This document shows, one piece after another, positions 56,109-64,000 of a stretch of DNA of 64,000 nucleotides. A program made the translations under genes and the position numbers. Position 1 is the first letter of the stretch. Each line of letters opens with the position of its first letter. This DNA comes from Acidobacteriota bacterium (GTDB taxonomy: Bacteria; Acidobacteriota; Holophagae; Acanthopleuribacterales; Acanthopleuribacteraceae). Location of the stretch: contig JASJCB010000002.1 of NCBI GenBank assembly GCA_030066195.1, positions 52,365 to 116,364 on the forward strand. Direction: 5' to 3'. The notes beneath the pieces are model-generated. The model searched no databases. It was not told the origin of the DNA and saw only the letters and a list, made by a program, of their open reading frames with translations.

Positions 56109-56201
56109 AGTTCTGTTCATCAGGCCCCGATTTTGCTAAGGTTGCCATAACGCGTCGCTTGGGAGCGCGGCAGCCGTACAGCAGAGGTAGCCTGAGAAGT
56201 C

Positions 56202-57188
56202 ATGTCCGTACCGATACTTTCCGTGGTGATCCCCGTCTACAATGAAGGCGATCACCTGCTTCAGGTCACGGCCAGGGTGACGGAAGTTCTGTCTACCCTG
56301 GACCTGACCTATGAAATGATTCTGGTGGATGACGGCAGTCAGGATCAGTCCTGGCCGGATATCTGTCGTGCGGCCGGCGGTGACGGGCGTATCCGCGGTT
56401 TGCGTTTAAGCCGGAATTTCGGCAAGGAAGCAGCCCTGGCCGCCGGTTTGGCCGATGCGCGCGGTGAGGCCGTGGTGATCATGGACGGCGACCTTCAACA
56501 CCCGCCGGAACTCATCCCCACCTTGGTCGAGATCTGGCAAAGCGAAGGCGTGCCCATCGTGGAAGCAGTCAAAAGGGACAAACGCCGCACGCCCTTGTGG
56601 CATCGGCTGTGTACCAAGATCTTCTATTCGCTGCTGTCGGGTTTGCCCGGGGAAGGGCTGGACGGCGCGACCGATTTCAAACTGTTGGATCGACGTGCCG
56701 TCGAGGCCTGGCGACGCATGGGAGAACGCAACGTCTTCTTTCGGGGGATGGCCGCCTGGCTTGGTTTTCCCAGGCGCGAGGTACCTTTTTCCGTGCCGGA
56801 ACGGGTGGGTGGTCGCACTCGTTGGGCCTTCTTCCAACTGGTGCGCCTGGCCGTGACCGGGATAACCTCCTTCACCTCGTTGCCGCTTCAGTTGACCACC
56901 TTGATAGGCGGCGTCTTCCTGGCTTTTTCCATCCTGTTGGGCGGCCAGACGCTGTATATGAAATTCTTCGGCGGCGGCGTGGACGGATTCACCACCGTCA
57001 TCTTGTTGCTGCTGATCACCGGCAGCTGTATCATGATCTCGCTGGGCGTGATGGGGACCTATATCGCCCGTATCTATGAAGAGGTGAAGGCCCGGCCGCG
57101 CTTCCTGGTGGCCGATCGTTGCGGCGATCCTGAAGATCCGCCCCTCACCGGTATCGGAGCAGCCACATCGACCAGTACAGACGCTTGA
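56202..57188 (+). CDS. GT2 family membrane glycosyltransferase (GtrB/ArnC-like)
   Basis: 328-residue polyprenol-phosphate glycosyltransferase. N-terminal GT-A domain: LSVVIPVYNEGDHLLQV, ILVDDGSQDQSW, and the metal/UDP-sugar motif VVIMDGDLQHPPELIP. Two C-terminal membrane helices lie near 228-255 and 262-290, as in GtrB, ArnC and DPM1 relatives. It probably transfers a sugar from a nucleotide donor to undecaprenyl phosphate. The next gene, a polytopic membrane protein, overlaps by 4 nt and may use the lipid-linked sugar. Confidence 0.92.
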   Translation: MSVPILSVVIPVYNEGDHLLQVTARVTEVLSTLDLTYEMILVDDGSQDQSWPDICRAAGGDGRIRGLRLSRNFGKEAALAAGLADARGEAVVIMDGDLQHPPELIPTLVEIWQSEGVPIVEAVKRDKRRTPLWHRLCTKIFYSLLSGLPGEGLDGATDFKLLDRRAVEAWRRMGERNVFFRGMAAWLGFPRREVPFSVPERVGGRTRWAFFQLVRLAVTGITSFTSLPLQLTTLIGGVFLAFSILLGGQTLYMKFFGGGVDGFTTVILLLLITGSCIMISLGVMGTYIARIYEEVKARPRFLVADRCGDPEDPPLTGIGAATSTSTDA

Positions 57189-58609
57189 CTTCCCGGCGAG
57201 ACCTAGGCTTCTTTGGATGCTTGTTGATGCCCGTCCTTATTCAGGGTTTGCTGATCAGTGCAACGCCCGGTGACTGGTGGTTCGAGGACGACAGCCCGCA
57301 CCGGGTGTTTGTGCGCGATCATCCCAATCCCATCGCCTACTTCGGGCCGGAGCTGGTGTCCAAACTCAGTCTCAATAACTCGGTGACGCCTTGGTTCACC
57401 TTCACTTTTTGGATCGATACCCTGTTTCACCCCACGTCCACCGCGCCGGCCTATTGGCATTCGCTGTTTTCCTTCTGGGTTACGGCCTGCCTGCTGTTCC
57501 TGGTGCTGCGCCGTTTGATGGACGAAGGTATCGCCCTGGCGACAGTCCTGCTTTGGCCGTTCCTGCCGTCTTCCATCGTCACGCTCGAATTCCTATCGAC
57601 CCGGCATTACCTGGAAGGCCTGGCCTTCTCCCTGGCCGCCGTGTTGTTTTGTCTGAAGGCGGTGGAAGAAGAGGGAAAACAGATCTACATGTGGACGGCG
57701 TCCGCGTTTTATCTGCTTGCCTGTACCGCGAAAGAGGTCTACGTCTCGGGGACCTTCTTCGTCTTGATCTGCTTCTACCTGAAGGCGCGTCGCTTCGGTG
57801 CGGCGGTGGGTGTTTTCGGTTGCGGTCTGCTGTACGCGGGTTATCGCTTCCTGTCGCTCGGGGCCGGCGGGAAACCCATGGATATGTCCTTCCTGAGTCA
57901 GTATGATCTGTTCCTGACCCGCTACCCCTTTATGTTCGGCGGCAATAACGGCGGCTACCTGCTCGCCGCCGTTACCTTCGGCCTATTGGTTGCCGCCCTG
58001 GCGCTACGCCGCTTGAGTTTCCAACAAATCTTCTTCATCGGTGGGACGCTGGGCGTGATGTTGTTTACCATCGTACCCGTGACCGCGCCGGTAACCCACG
58101 GCTACGAAGGGCTGGGCCCCTGGTACCGGGTACTCTTCCTGCTGAACACCTACATCCTGGCCGTAACCGCCTATCTGGCCGGCAAGGTATTGCCGCTACG
58201 CTGGATGCCGGTCCCCGCGGTCATCTTCGCGGCAGTTTTGGGATTGGGTGCATGGAACGCGGCCGAGGCCTGGGATGCCCGTAAGGAAGGCTACACCCTG
58301 GACGGCCGCTTCTACCTGGCCCATCCCGATCGCCTGCTTTACTCGAAAGAACCGGCGCCCTGGTTCCTCTACGGCCTGCACCGTCTCTACCGACCTGGGG
58401 AGGTGGCGCATTACCTGACCTGGCGCGTGGACAACGGCACTCCCAAGGAACACGTGCTGAAGCTGTTGGACGCGTATCCGGAGATTTGGGCCCGTGATGA
58501 CGACGGCGTCTACCGCATCCAGCCGGGTCTGCCGGCAATCATCCGCGCCAACTGCGAACGAGGCGCCACTCCGCTTCACCGCCCCCTGCCCGAGAAAGGG
58601 GCTCCATAA
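57185..58609 (+). CDS. Polytopic membrane protein, probable GT-C-type glycosyltransferase
   Basis: 474-residue membrane protein with about 9-11 hydrophobic segments and a C-terminal soluble region of about 110 residues. The TTG start overlaps the GT2 stop codon (TTGA), indicating translational coupling. The first extracytoplasmic loop has WWFEDDSPHRVF, an acidic pair typical of GT-C enzymes that use polyprenyl-phosphate sugars. Position after a GtrB-like gene fits the three-component model in which the last protein moves the sugar to a surface acceptor. Family could not be named exactly. Confidence 0.75.
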   Translation: MTSRRDLGFFGCLLMPVLIQGLLISATPGDWWFEDDSPHRVFVRDHPNPIAYFGPELVSKLSLNNSVTPWFTFTFWIDTLFHPTSTAPAYWHSLFSFWVTACLLFLVLRRLMDEGIALATVLLWPFLPSSIVTLEFLSTRHYLEGLAFSLAAVLFCLKAVEEEGKQIYMWTASAFYLLACTAKEVYVSGTFFVLICFYLKARRFGAAVGVFGCGLLYAGYRFLSLGAGGKPMDMSFLSQYDLFLTRYPFMFGGNNGGYLLAAVTFGLLVAALALRRLSFQQIFFIGGTLGVMLFTIVPVTAPVTHGYEGLGPWYRVLFLLNTYILAVTAYLAGKVLPLRWMPVPAVIFAAVLGLGAWNAAEAWDARKEGYTLDGRFYLAHPDRLLYSKEPAPWFLYGLHRLYRPGEVAHYLTWRVDNGTPKEHVLKLLDAYPEIWARDDDGVYRIQPGLPAIIRANCERGATPLHRPLPEKGAP

Positions 58610-58717
58610 CAAAACCCCTGGCAGCCAGGTAGTTAGATGACTTAGACTAAGGGTGGCCGTGGTCCTCTTGACGAAATCCGAAAGGCGATACCGGCCGATT
58701 CAATCCACGGAGGCTTT

Positions 58718-59530
58718 ATGGAATCCGATCCTCATTTCTACCAATTATTCAGAAAATGCCCCGAAATGGTTGCCGATTTGACGTCGATCGACCCGGACGG
58801 CGGCTACAGCTTCAGTTCTCGCGCCTACAAGCGGGTTGATCGAACCTATGACGGCATTCTGGAACCCGAAGACGATCGCTTCCCTTCGGCGATCATAGAG
58901 TTCCAGGTTCTGCCCGAGGACAATGTCTATCCCCGCATCTTCATGGAAATGGCGGGTTTTCAACTGGAAGAACCCAAAAGGCGCGTGCGCGGCATCTTGA
59001 TTTTCCCCAACCGGTCCTGCGATCCGCGCACCATGCCCTGGCGGGACTTCGCGAGTTGCGAATCGGGTTTTCAAGTCGTATACTTGGATGAGGCGCTCCT
59101 TAGGTTGGGTGAAGACCATCCGTTATACGCGGTCTTTCAGCCTTTCCTGGAGTCCAATACCTCGATTGTCGAAACCAAGGCCAAAGACTGGCTGAACACC
59201 ATCCGAAATGCTCCTCTGAGCACGGATAAAATAGAATGCCTGGAAGAGGTCTTCATTTCCTGGCTAACTCAAAGATTCAAAGACCTGAGCAAGAAGGAGG
59301 TCATGATGAGGTTTGGATTCGACACACCGGTAGAAGAAACGGTTTTGTATATGGAAGCCAAACAAGAAGGCCTGGAAGAAGGTGAAGAGAAAGCCAATAA
59401 ACGGGCTCTCAATGCCTTCGAGACACGGCTCAAAACTCTCCTGGACAAGGGCGACATCACCCCCGAGGTGTACCAACAGGAGATCAGCGCTATGCGCGCC
59501 CTATTTGCAGGCAAGCATGGAGAAGCCTAA
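58718..59530 (+). CDS. DUF2887/Rpn-type PD-(D/E)XK nuclease-like protein
   Basis: 270-residue protein starting with FYQLFRKCPEMVADL, the hallmark of DUF2887 (Rpn/transposase-associated PD-(D/E)XK superfamily). The putative active site is the Asp in RTYDGILEP and the Glu/Gln in IIEFQVLP. The tail carries a charged helix MEAKQEGLEEGEEKANKRALNAFE and a C-terminal YQQEISAMRALFAGK. A clear GGAGG precedes the ATG. Relatives promote recombination or accompany mobile DNA. Its 3' portion is duplicated immediately downstream. Confidence 0.8.
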   Translation: MESDPHFYQLFRKCPEMVADLTSIDPDGGYSFSSRAYKRVDRTYDGILEPEDDRFPSAIIEFQVLPEDNVYPRIFMEMAGFQLEEPKRRVRGILIFPNRSCDPRTMPWRDFASCESGFQVVYLDEALLRLGEDHPLYAVFQPFLESNTSIVETKAKDWLNTIRNAPLSTDKIECLEEVFISWLTQRFKDLSKKEVMMRFGFDTPVEETVLYMEAKQEGLEEGEEKANKRALNAFETRLKTLLDKGDITPEVYQQEISAMRALFAGKHGEA

Positions 59531-59836
59531 GAATTCAAGGACTCGGGCGAGAAGGATGTCAAATTGAGGTTTGGATTCGACACACCGGTAGAAGAAACGG
59601 TTTTGTATATGGAAGCCAAGCAAGAAGGCCGAGAAGAAGGCCGAGAAGCCTTCGAGGCACGCATCAAAAGACTTCTCGATAAGGGCGAAATCACTCCTGA
59701 AGTGTACCAACAGGAGATCAGTGCTATCCGCAACCTATTTGCAGGCAAGCCCGGTGAGGCCTAAGAATTCCCCAACCAAGGCGAGGGGTGTCATGATGAG
59801 GTTTGAATTCGAAACCGACACACCGGGAAGAAACAG
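59276..59836 (+). repeat. Tandem duplication of the DUF2887 3' end
   Basis: Unit 1 is inside the gene (from about 59276 to 59530). Unit 2 (about 59532-59764) repeats it with substitutions and a small deletion. Unit 3 (59765-59836) is a short truncated copy ending near the convergent methyltransferase gene. GGTTTGGATTCGACACACCG is identical in units 1 and 2. Confidence 0.9.
59564..59764 (+). pseudogene. Duplicated C-terminal piece of the DUF2887 gene
   Basis: A 66-codon open frame from TTG, matching residues about 204-270 of the preceding protein (FGFDTPVEETVLYMEAKQEG, EVYQQEISAIRNLFAGKPGEA). The charged helix is shorter than in the parent (REEGREAFEARIKR). No ribosome site of its own is convincing. 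Either a fossil of the duplication or a small stand-alone tail peptide. Confidence 0.6.
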
Positions 59837-59840
59837 TTTT

Positions 59841-60356
59841 TTATTTCCGGCCCGCGTAAGAGGCTACCCCGTCGGTTTCGGAGTAGGAGAGCGTGGTCAA
59901 GCTGCTGAAGGCCTGCGGCAGTTCGTTGCGTTCCAGCATGAAAGCCGGATTGCTCATGCGTTTGCTGTCTACCGTCCAGGTCTCGAAGAGCAGGACCCCG
60001 CCCGGTTTCAAGCCCGCCGTGATCCGGCCGAACAGCCGTCGATCCAGGAAATAGGTATCCACAATCAGGTCGTAGGCGCCCGGTGTGATGGTGTATGTGT
60101 CCAGATCGCGTTCCAGGGTACAGATCCTGGGATGATGGATCCCGGCCAGGGCCACGGGAGAAATGTCGACCGCATCCACCGTGAACCCTAAATCGGCCAG
60201 GAACTGGCTGTTATGTCCGGCGCCGCAGGCCAGGTCCAGGGCGCGTCCGGGATGCCGGGCCAGAGTCGCCGAACAGCGAACCAGGCTGTTGACCCGCGGC
60301 GTTTCCTTGCGTTCCCTGTATTTTCGGTCCCATTTGATGCGGTCCTCTTCGGCCAC
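59841..60356 (-). CDS. Class I SAM-dependent methyltransferase
   Basis: 171-residue small methyltransferase. SAM-binding motif I is ALDLACGAGHNSQFLADLG with acidic end of strand 2 in VDAVDISPVAL. A later motif PGAYDLIVDTYFLDR and GLKPGGVLLFETWT complete the Rossmann core. Length and the EDRIKWDRKYRER start resemble TehB/thiopurine-methyltransferase-like proteins. The acceptor is unknown. Last gene of a run with the two barrel genes (9-nt gap). Confidence 0.9.
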   Translation of the reverse strand: MAEEDRIKWDRKYRERKETPRVNSLVRCSATLARHPGRALDLACGAGHNSQFLADLGFTVDAVDISPVALAGIHHPRICTLERDLDTYTITPGAYDLIVDTYFLDRRLFGRITAGLKPGGVLLFETWTVDSKRMSNPAFMLERNELPQAFSSLTTLSYSETDGVASYAGRK

Positions 60357-60365
60357 CGTAACCTC

Positions 60366-61700
60366 CTAGAAACGGTAGATGCCGCTGACCGTGCCGTTGG
60401 AACTCTTCTCGCCGTACTCGTAAGCCATATCCAGTTGCAGCTTCTCGCCGAACGTCCAACCCAGACCCAGGGCATAGTGGTTCTCGTCTTCCTCGAAGCG
60501 TTGCAGGAAGAAGATATCGCGGGCGAAGGCGTCGGTTACCGGGCCGCCCAGGATCTGGCTGTCCGACACATTGCTGATGGGCGCGTGGTAGGGGTCCAGC
60601 CAATAGCCCAGGCGCAGGCTGAGCGGGTTGGCCATGTTCAGGAAGATCCATTCGAAACCCACGTGAATCTCGGTCACATCGCCGATGCTCTGGGTGATGG
60701 CGCCGTCCTGGGTTTCCGCGGCCGAGAAATCCAGCAGTTCGTCGGTGATTTGCGAGTAGTAGACCCGGTTGGCGTCAAGGTTCAGGGTCGCCGCGTCCAC
60801 GGGGTTGATGCTGAAGCCGATCGCAAAACTGTCGGGAATCTTGAACAGCGCATCGGTCACGAAGTCGTCACGGGTATTGCTCAGGGGCCCGCTTTTGGCC
60901 AGTTCCGCGGTGTAGGTGAATTCCGGTTGGAATTTGTAGGTGACGCCCACGGACAGATCCTCGGTGATGCGCCACAGCGCGCCGAAAATGCCGCCGAAAT
61001 CGGTGTCCGTGCCGCCCGCCAGTTTGCTGACCTGCACGGTGCGCGTGGGTCGGATCACATCGACCACCGAATCGGCCTGATAGTCCAGTTCCGACGTGAA
61101 CAGGGACAGACCCATGGAAAAGTTGTCGTTAAAGGCGTAGGCCGCCGAGCCGCCCAAATTCCAGATCTGCATATCCACCACATCATTGCCGGGTCCGAAG
61201 CTCTCCTCGGTCACCTCGCAGTCGGGATAGTCGTTATCGCTGATCTGGCAGATGTTGATTTGGTCGGTGCTGTAGCTGCGCTCCAGATTGGCCTGTTGGT
61301 GCGCGAACAAGGCCAGGCGCCACTTACCGACCGGAAAAACCACGGCGCCGTAGGGCGCGCCGAACAGGGTTTCGGGCGCAGATGTTTCCTGTAGGTTGAA
61401 ATCGAACTCGAACAGGTTGGTCTGAATGATATCGCCGCCCGCGAACGGAATTTCATTATCGCGGCGATTGACATTCAGCTCCAGCGACAGCGAGCGTTTA
61501 GAGGTGCGGACCATGCCGGCCGGGTTGGCCACGGGCGCGGTGGCGTCGTCGGCCAGGCCGATGAAGGCGCCGCCGAAGCCCAGCGAACGGGCGCCCGGAT
61601 TACTGAACCGAAATTGCAGGTCTTGCGCTGTGCGGTTGTTGTGTTGCGCGTAAACAAGGCTGCCCGTCATCAGCAGCAGAATCATGAAGAGACGTTTCAT
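60366..61700 (-). CDS. FadL/OmpP1-like outer membrane barrel protein, second of a pair
   Basis: 444-residue outer membrane protein with signal peptide MKRLFMILLLMTGSLVYAQ. N-terminal signature NPGARSLGFGGAFIGLADDATAPVANPAGM is that of the FadL/OmpP1/PorV-like group (quoted in part: SLGFGGAFIGLADDAT). Beta-strand-rich body, C-terminal aromatic residue in SGIYRF as for barrel proteins. May transport hydrophobic compounds or serve in secretion. It starts 12 nt after the stop of its paralogue. Confidence 0.87.
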   Translation of the reverse strand: MKRLFMILLLMTGSLVYAQHNNRTAQDLQFRFSNPGARSLGFGGAFIGLADDATAPVANPAGMVRTSKRSLSLELNVNRRDNEIPFAGGDIIQTNLFEFDFNLQETSAPETLFGAPYGAVVFPVGKWRLALFAHQQANLERSYSTDQINICQISDNDYPDCEVTEESFGPGNDVVDMQIWNLGGSAAYAFNDNFSMGLSLFTSELDYQADSVVDVIRPTRTVQVSKLAGGTDTDFGGIFGALWRITEDLSVGVTYKFQPEFTYTAELAKSGPLSNTRDDFVTDALFKIPDSFAIGFSINPVDAATLNLDANRVYYSQITDELLDFSAAETQDGAITQSIGDVTEIHVGFEWIFLNMANPLSLRLGYWLDPYHAPISNVSDSQILGGPVTDAFARDIFFLQRFEEDENHYALGLGWTFGEKLQLDMAYEYGEKSSNGTVSGIYRF

Positions 61701-61712
61701 CGGGCCACCTCG

Positions 61713-63110
61713 CTAGAAACGGTAGATACTGGAAAGGCTGAAGCTTGTATTCTGATCGTCGATATCGGCAGAAGCGTCCAGCGTGTACTTGCCGAAGCTC
61801 ATCCCCAACCCGAAGGTGATGTGGTTGAGGTCCGAGGCAAAACGCTGGAGGAAGGGCGTGCTGCGTTCGTTCTGAAAAAAGTCGCCCGATTCATCCAAGT
61901 ACCGGAAGATGATCTGGGTATCCAGCGCCTCGTTCACCAGGGCGTGATAGGGTTCGAACCAGTAACCGGCGCGCACGGCCAGCGGATAGGCCATGTTCAG
62001 GAAGAGGTATTCGAAACCCACCCGATACTCCGTGGCGTCGTCAGCGACCTGGCTGAAATTGCCGGGGTCGTCCTCGTTGAAGAACAGCCTGGCATAATCG
62101 TCGGAGAGGTCGGAATAAAAAACCCGGTTGATTTCAAAGGACAAAATCGTGCTTTCGGTGGGCAGGAAGCTGAACCCTAAGCCCATGGCATCGGGCACGT
62201 TGAAAGTCGAGGTACCCTGTATCTGAACCACCTGTTCCTCGAAGCGGTCATCCACGGTACTGCCTTGATAGTCATAGTCGAACTCGCCCTGGCGTTTATA
62301 GGACAAGCCCACGTGAAAACGATCCGAAGCGGTGTACAACAAACCCAGGTAGAAGCTGATGTCGTCGTCCTCGCCCATGGCGTCGGCAAACACGACCGGC
62401 AGGCCGATGAAGGGCTCGATGGGCGTAATATCGAACTCGAACTCGGGATAGACCAGGCGGGGATCGTCCAGGAAACTGGTGGTGTGCGTTTCGTAGTCCA
62501 TGCGGTTGAAAGCCAGGGTGGCGCCCACGGATAGATTGGGCGTCAGGTTGCCGGCGGCGCTGAAACCCAGGGAGCGCAGGGTCAACTGTACGGAATCGAC
62601 CGAACTGGGAAAGATGCCCAAGCGGTTCTCGTCTACCTCCGGCCGGTTGAAGACGGGTACTACGCCGATGGGACCGGTTTCGAATTCACGGTCGAAGTTG
62701 GCCTGCTCGGCATAGAAGACGCCCCACTTGACCTTGCTCTTGGGATTGACATAGGCAAAGAAGGGAATGCCGGTCACCGTCTCGCTGAAGTCCCTGCTTT
62801 CCAGGTCGAAGGTAAAGTCCTGAGACCCGAATTGCTGTATCCGGCCCTGGTAAAAGGGAATGGGGTTGTCGCGCCGGGTGGTGTTGGCTTCCAAGATGAC
62901 GGTGCGACTGGACATGCGCGTCAAACCGGCGGGATTGGCGAAGATGGCGGTGGTATCGTCGGCCACCCCGATAAAGGCGCCGCCCATGGCTTGAGCGCGG
63001 GCGCCGGGATTGGTAAACCGGAACTGGAGATTGACGTTGGCCTGGATATCGTTCTGGGCCCACAGGGGTAAAACTGCAAAAAGCAACAAGCTGGAAAGCG
63101 TGGTTTTCAT
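61713..63110 (-). CDS. FadL/OmpP1-like outer membrane barrel protein, first of a pair
   Basis: 465-residue outer membrane protein, signal peptide MKTTLSSLLLFAVLPLWAQ. Contains AQAMGGAFIGVADDTTAIFANPAG, the same N-terminal signature as the next gene, and ends SSIYRF with C-terminal Phe. Tandem paralogues with similar length but moderate divergence suggest different cargo. Together with the methyltransferase gene they form a three-gene minus-strand run. Confidence 0.87.
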   Translation of the reverse strand: MKTTLSSLLLFAVLPLWAQNDIQANVNLQFRFTNPGARAQAMGGAFIGVADDTTAIFANPAGLTRMSSRTVILEANTTRRDNPIPFYQGRIQQFGSQDFTFDLESRDFSETVTGIPFFAYVNPKSKVKWGVFYAEQANFDREFETGPIGVVPVFNRPEVDENRLGIFPSSVDSVQLTLRSLGFSAAGNLTPNLSVGATLAFNRMDYETHTTSFLDDPRLVYPEFEFDITPIEPFIGLPVVFADAMGEDDDISFYLGLLYTASDRFHVGLSYKRQGEFDYDYQGSTVDDRFEEQVVQIQGTSTFNVPDAMGLGFSFLPTESTILSFEINRVFYSDLSDDYARLFFNEDDPGNFSQVADDATEYRVGFEYLFLNMAYPLAVRAGYWFEPYHALVNEALDTQIIFRYLDESGDFFQNERSTPFLQRFASDLNHITFGLGMSFGKYTLDASADIDDQNTSFSLSSIYRF

Positions 63111-63232
63111 AGAGTCAACCTTGCCGCAAAAAGTGTCTGAAACGAAACAAGTTCAGTATACCCAGCAGCGCCATGCCGTGCAAGTGGCAGTCTTGTCAAA
63201 CCACCACGGATCGACTTGGGCCTTCGGTCAGG

Positions 63233-63865
63233 TTAGGGTTCCTGCTGTTTTGATGACTCTTCCCCGGGCGGGATACCCGGCAGGAAATCGATGAGGTCTT
63301 CGCCGGGGCGCCTGGGGCGGCGGAGGTGTTCCTGGGGATGGGCTTCGGGGAAGTGGTAGTCGTTGCAGCCTTGTAGAGTCCACATAGCGCAAAAGCCAGT
63401 TCCATAACCGGCCGGTTTGCCGGAGTGAATAGTGCAATGTCGTCACCCCGTTCGCGCAACGGCGGGGCCAGCCCGGCTTGCCCCACGGACGATTTGCCGC
63501 TGCCGGACGGGCCCGGCACGGCGAGGAAGCGGCGTGTGCGCAGATGCTCCACCAGGCGTTGCGTGACGGCCCGGCGGCCGCAAAGGAAACGGTGATTCTC
63601 CTCGGTGAAGGCTTCCGGACTTTTAAAGGGGCAGGCCTCGGTGATCGTGTCGGCTTCGGGTTCCGGGGTTTCGCCGCGGACGACCCGGGCCAGGACTTTG
63701 AGTTCGGCGTGGTAGACGGCGTCGCTCAAGCGTGTCCAGGTGCGGCGTCTGAGGAAGGCCGGTAGATCGCTTTCTCGTTCCGGTCGCGATGCACCGGCGA
63801 CACCAGATATCAATGTTGGCGCCGTCCACATACTCCATGACCAGATAGGGCAGCCGCTCGAAAAA
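63233..63865 (-). pseudogene. Remnant of a Ser/Thr kinase-nSTAND gene
   Basis: Broken reading frames. From the right edge: LPYLVMEYVDGANIDIWCRR, the kinase hinge region, in one frame, preceded by an in-frame stop. After a frameshift comes a degraded stretch, then the nSTAND1 NTPase start ACPFKSPEAFTEENHRFLCG with Walker A GPSGSGKSS. After a further frameshift a tail ends RRPGEDLIDFLPGIPPGEE. The rest of the kinase, including HRD and DFG motifs, is deleted. Acidobacteria have many such kinase-nSTAND-WD40 genes; this one is a deletion product. Confidence 0.75.
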
Positions 63866-63972
63866 TCAAGGAAAGTCGGTGCATAAATCAACTAAACGAC
63901 ATTCTCAATTGCATAAACCCCCATTTATATGTTTTGTTATTCTCGGCAACAACAAAGTTCCTAAAATCCGGA

Positions 63973-64000
63973 ACTCGATTGTTCCCGGGAACAATCGAGT
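63973..64000. repeat. Perfect 28-nt palindrome at the window end, copy C
   Basis: ACTCGATTGTTCCC-GGGAACAATCGAGT is its own reverse complement. It matches the unit TCGATTGTTCCCGGGAA in copy A (9984-10000) and the CGATT-CTTCC arms of copy B. It probably continues past the window edge. Confidence 0.9.

Noticed and set aside
60213..61394. 393-residue plus-strand frame opposite a barrel gene
   Set aside because: Antisense shadow without a domain or a ribosome site.
61945..61965. GGTTCGAACC, resembling a tRNA T-arm
   Set aside because: Inside the coding sequence of a barrel gene, with no acceptor or anticodon arms around it.

Overview
The window looks like chromosome of an acidobacterium, possibly of the Holophagae/Acanthopleuribacter type (inference, not proven). 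The evidence is a fairly GC-rich coding style with frequent TTG starts, three large beta-propeller (Reg_prop/Y_Y_Y) sensor kinases, an acidobacterial-type VWFA protein, remnants of Ser/Thr kinase-nSTAND genes, a DUF1501/DUF1800 pair, and outer-membrane proteins (a TonB receptor and FadL-like barrels) that indicate a Gram-negative envelope. No rRNA, tRNA, CRISPR array or intact insertion sequence was seen.

Layout. 1-1.6 kb: the end of an ABC exporter ATPase cut by the window edge, a MAPEG protein and yidD. 1.7-5.0 kb: propeller kinase 1. 5.1-8.0 kb: a compact minus-strand operon pdxS-pdxT-ygfZ-PTPS-like. 8.2-11.7 kb: a DUF2333 protein, a kinase fragment beside a hairpin repeat, and a PQQ-propeller membrane protein. 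11.9-20.8 kb: two more propeller kinases, one a double-kinase hybrid, enclosing two short Cys-rich peptide genes on the plus strand. 21-28 kb: penicillin-acylase-type hydrolase, a PAS kinase that lacks its phosphoacceptor His, and a zinc-ribbon/MXAN_5187-like gene pair. 28.4 kb: a third Cys-rich peptide gene, only 52 codons long. 28.7-33.1 kb: desaturase, ribosomal protein L9, a ParE/Phd toxin-antitoxin pair, 2,4-dienoyl-CoA reductase. 33.1-34.0 kb: non-coding region with nested repeats. 34-46.3 kb: TlpA-like thioredoxin protein, TonB receptor, Sua5, ThrRS without TGS domain, VWA protein, two propeller proteins, VOC protein. 46.4-55.3 kb: two tandem M1 aminopeptidases, a hairpin repeat, a DUF2541-like protein, the DUF1501/DUF1800 pair. 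55.5-64 kb: an unknown protein, a glycosyltransferase pair, a DUF2887 nuclease-like gene with duplicated tail, a methyltransferase with two FadL-like barrels, and a kinase-nSTAND pseudogene ending at another palindromic repeat.

The most interesting content is a family of three ribosomal-peptide (RiPP) precursor candidates sharing a leader of the form K-x-L-x-x-[LI]-E-[VI]-x-S-F-x-T. The first two continue to a Gly-Gly and then a Cys/Ser/Thr-rich core; the third has a Cys-rich tail. They resemble pinensin-type lanthipeptide precursors. Two of them sit between two propeller sensor kinases. No modification enzyme is visible in the window, but the ABC exporter fragment at the left edge has a lantibiotic-exporter-like signature. 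A second theme is a dispersed hairpin repeat (about 9.9, 51.8 and 64.0 kb) whose copies each lie beside a gene remnant and whose central segment is inverted between two copies.
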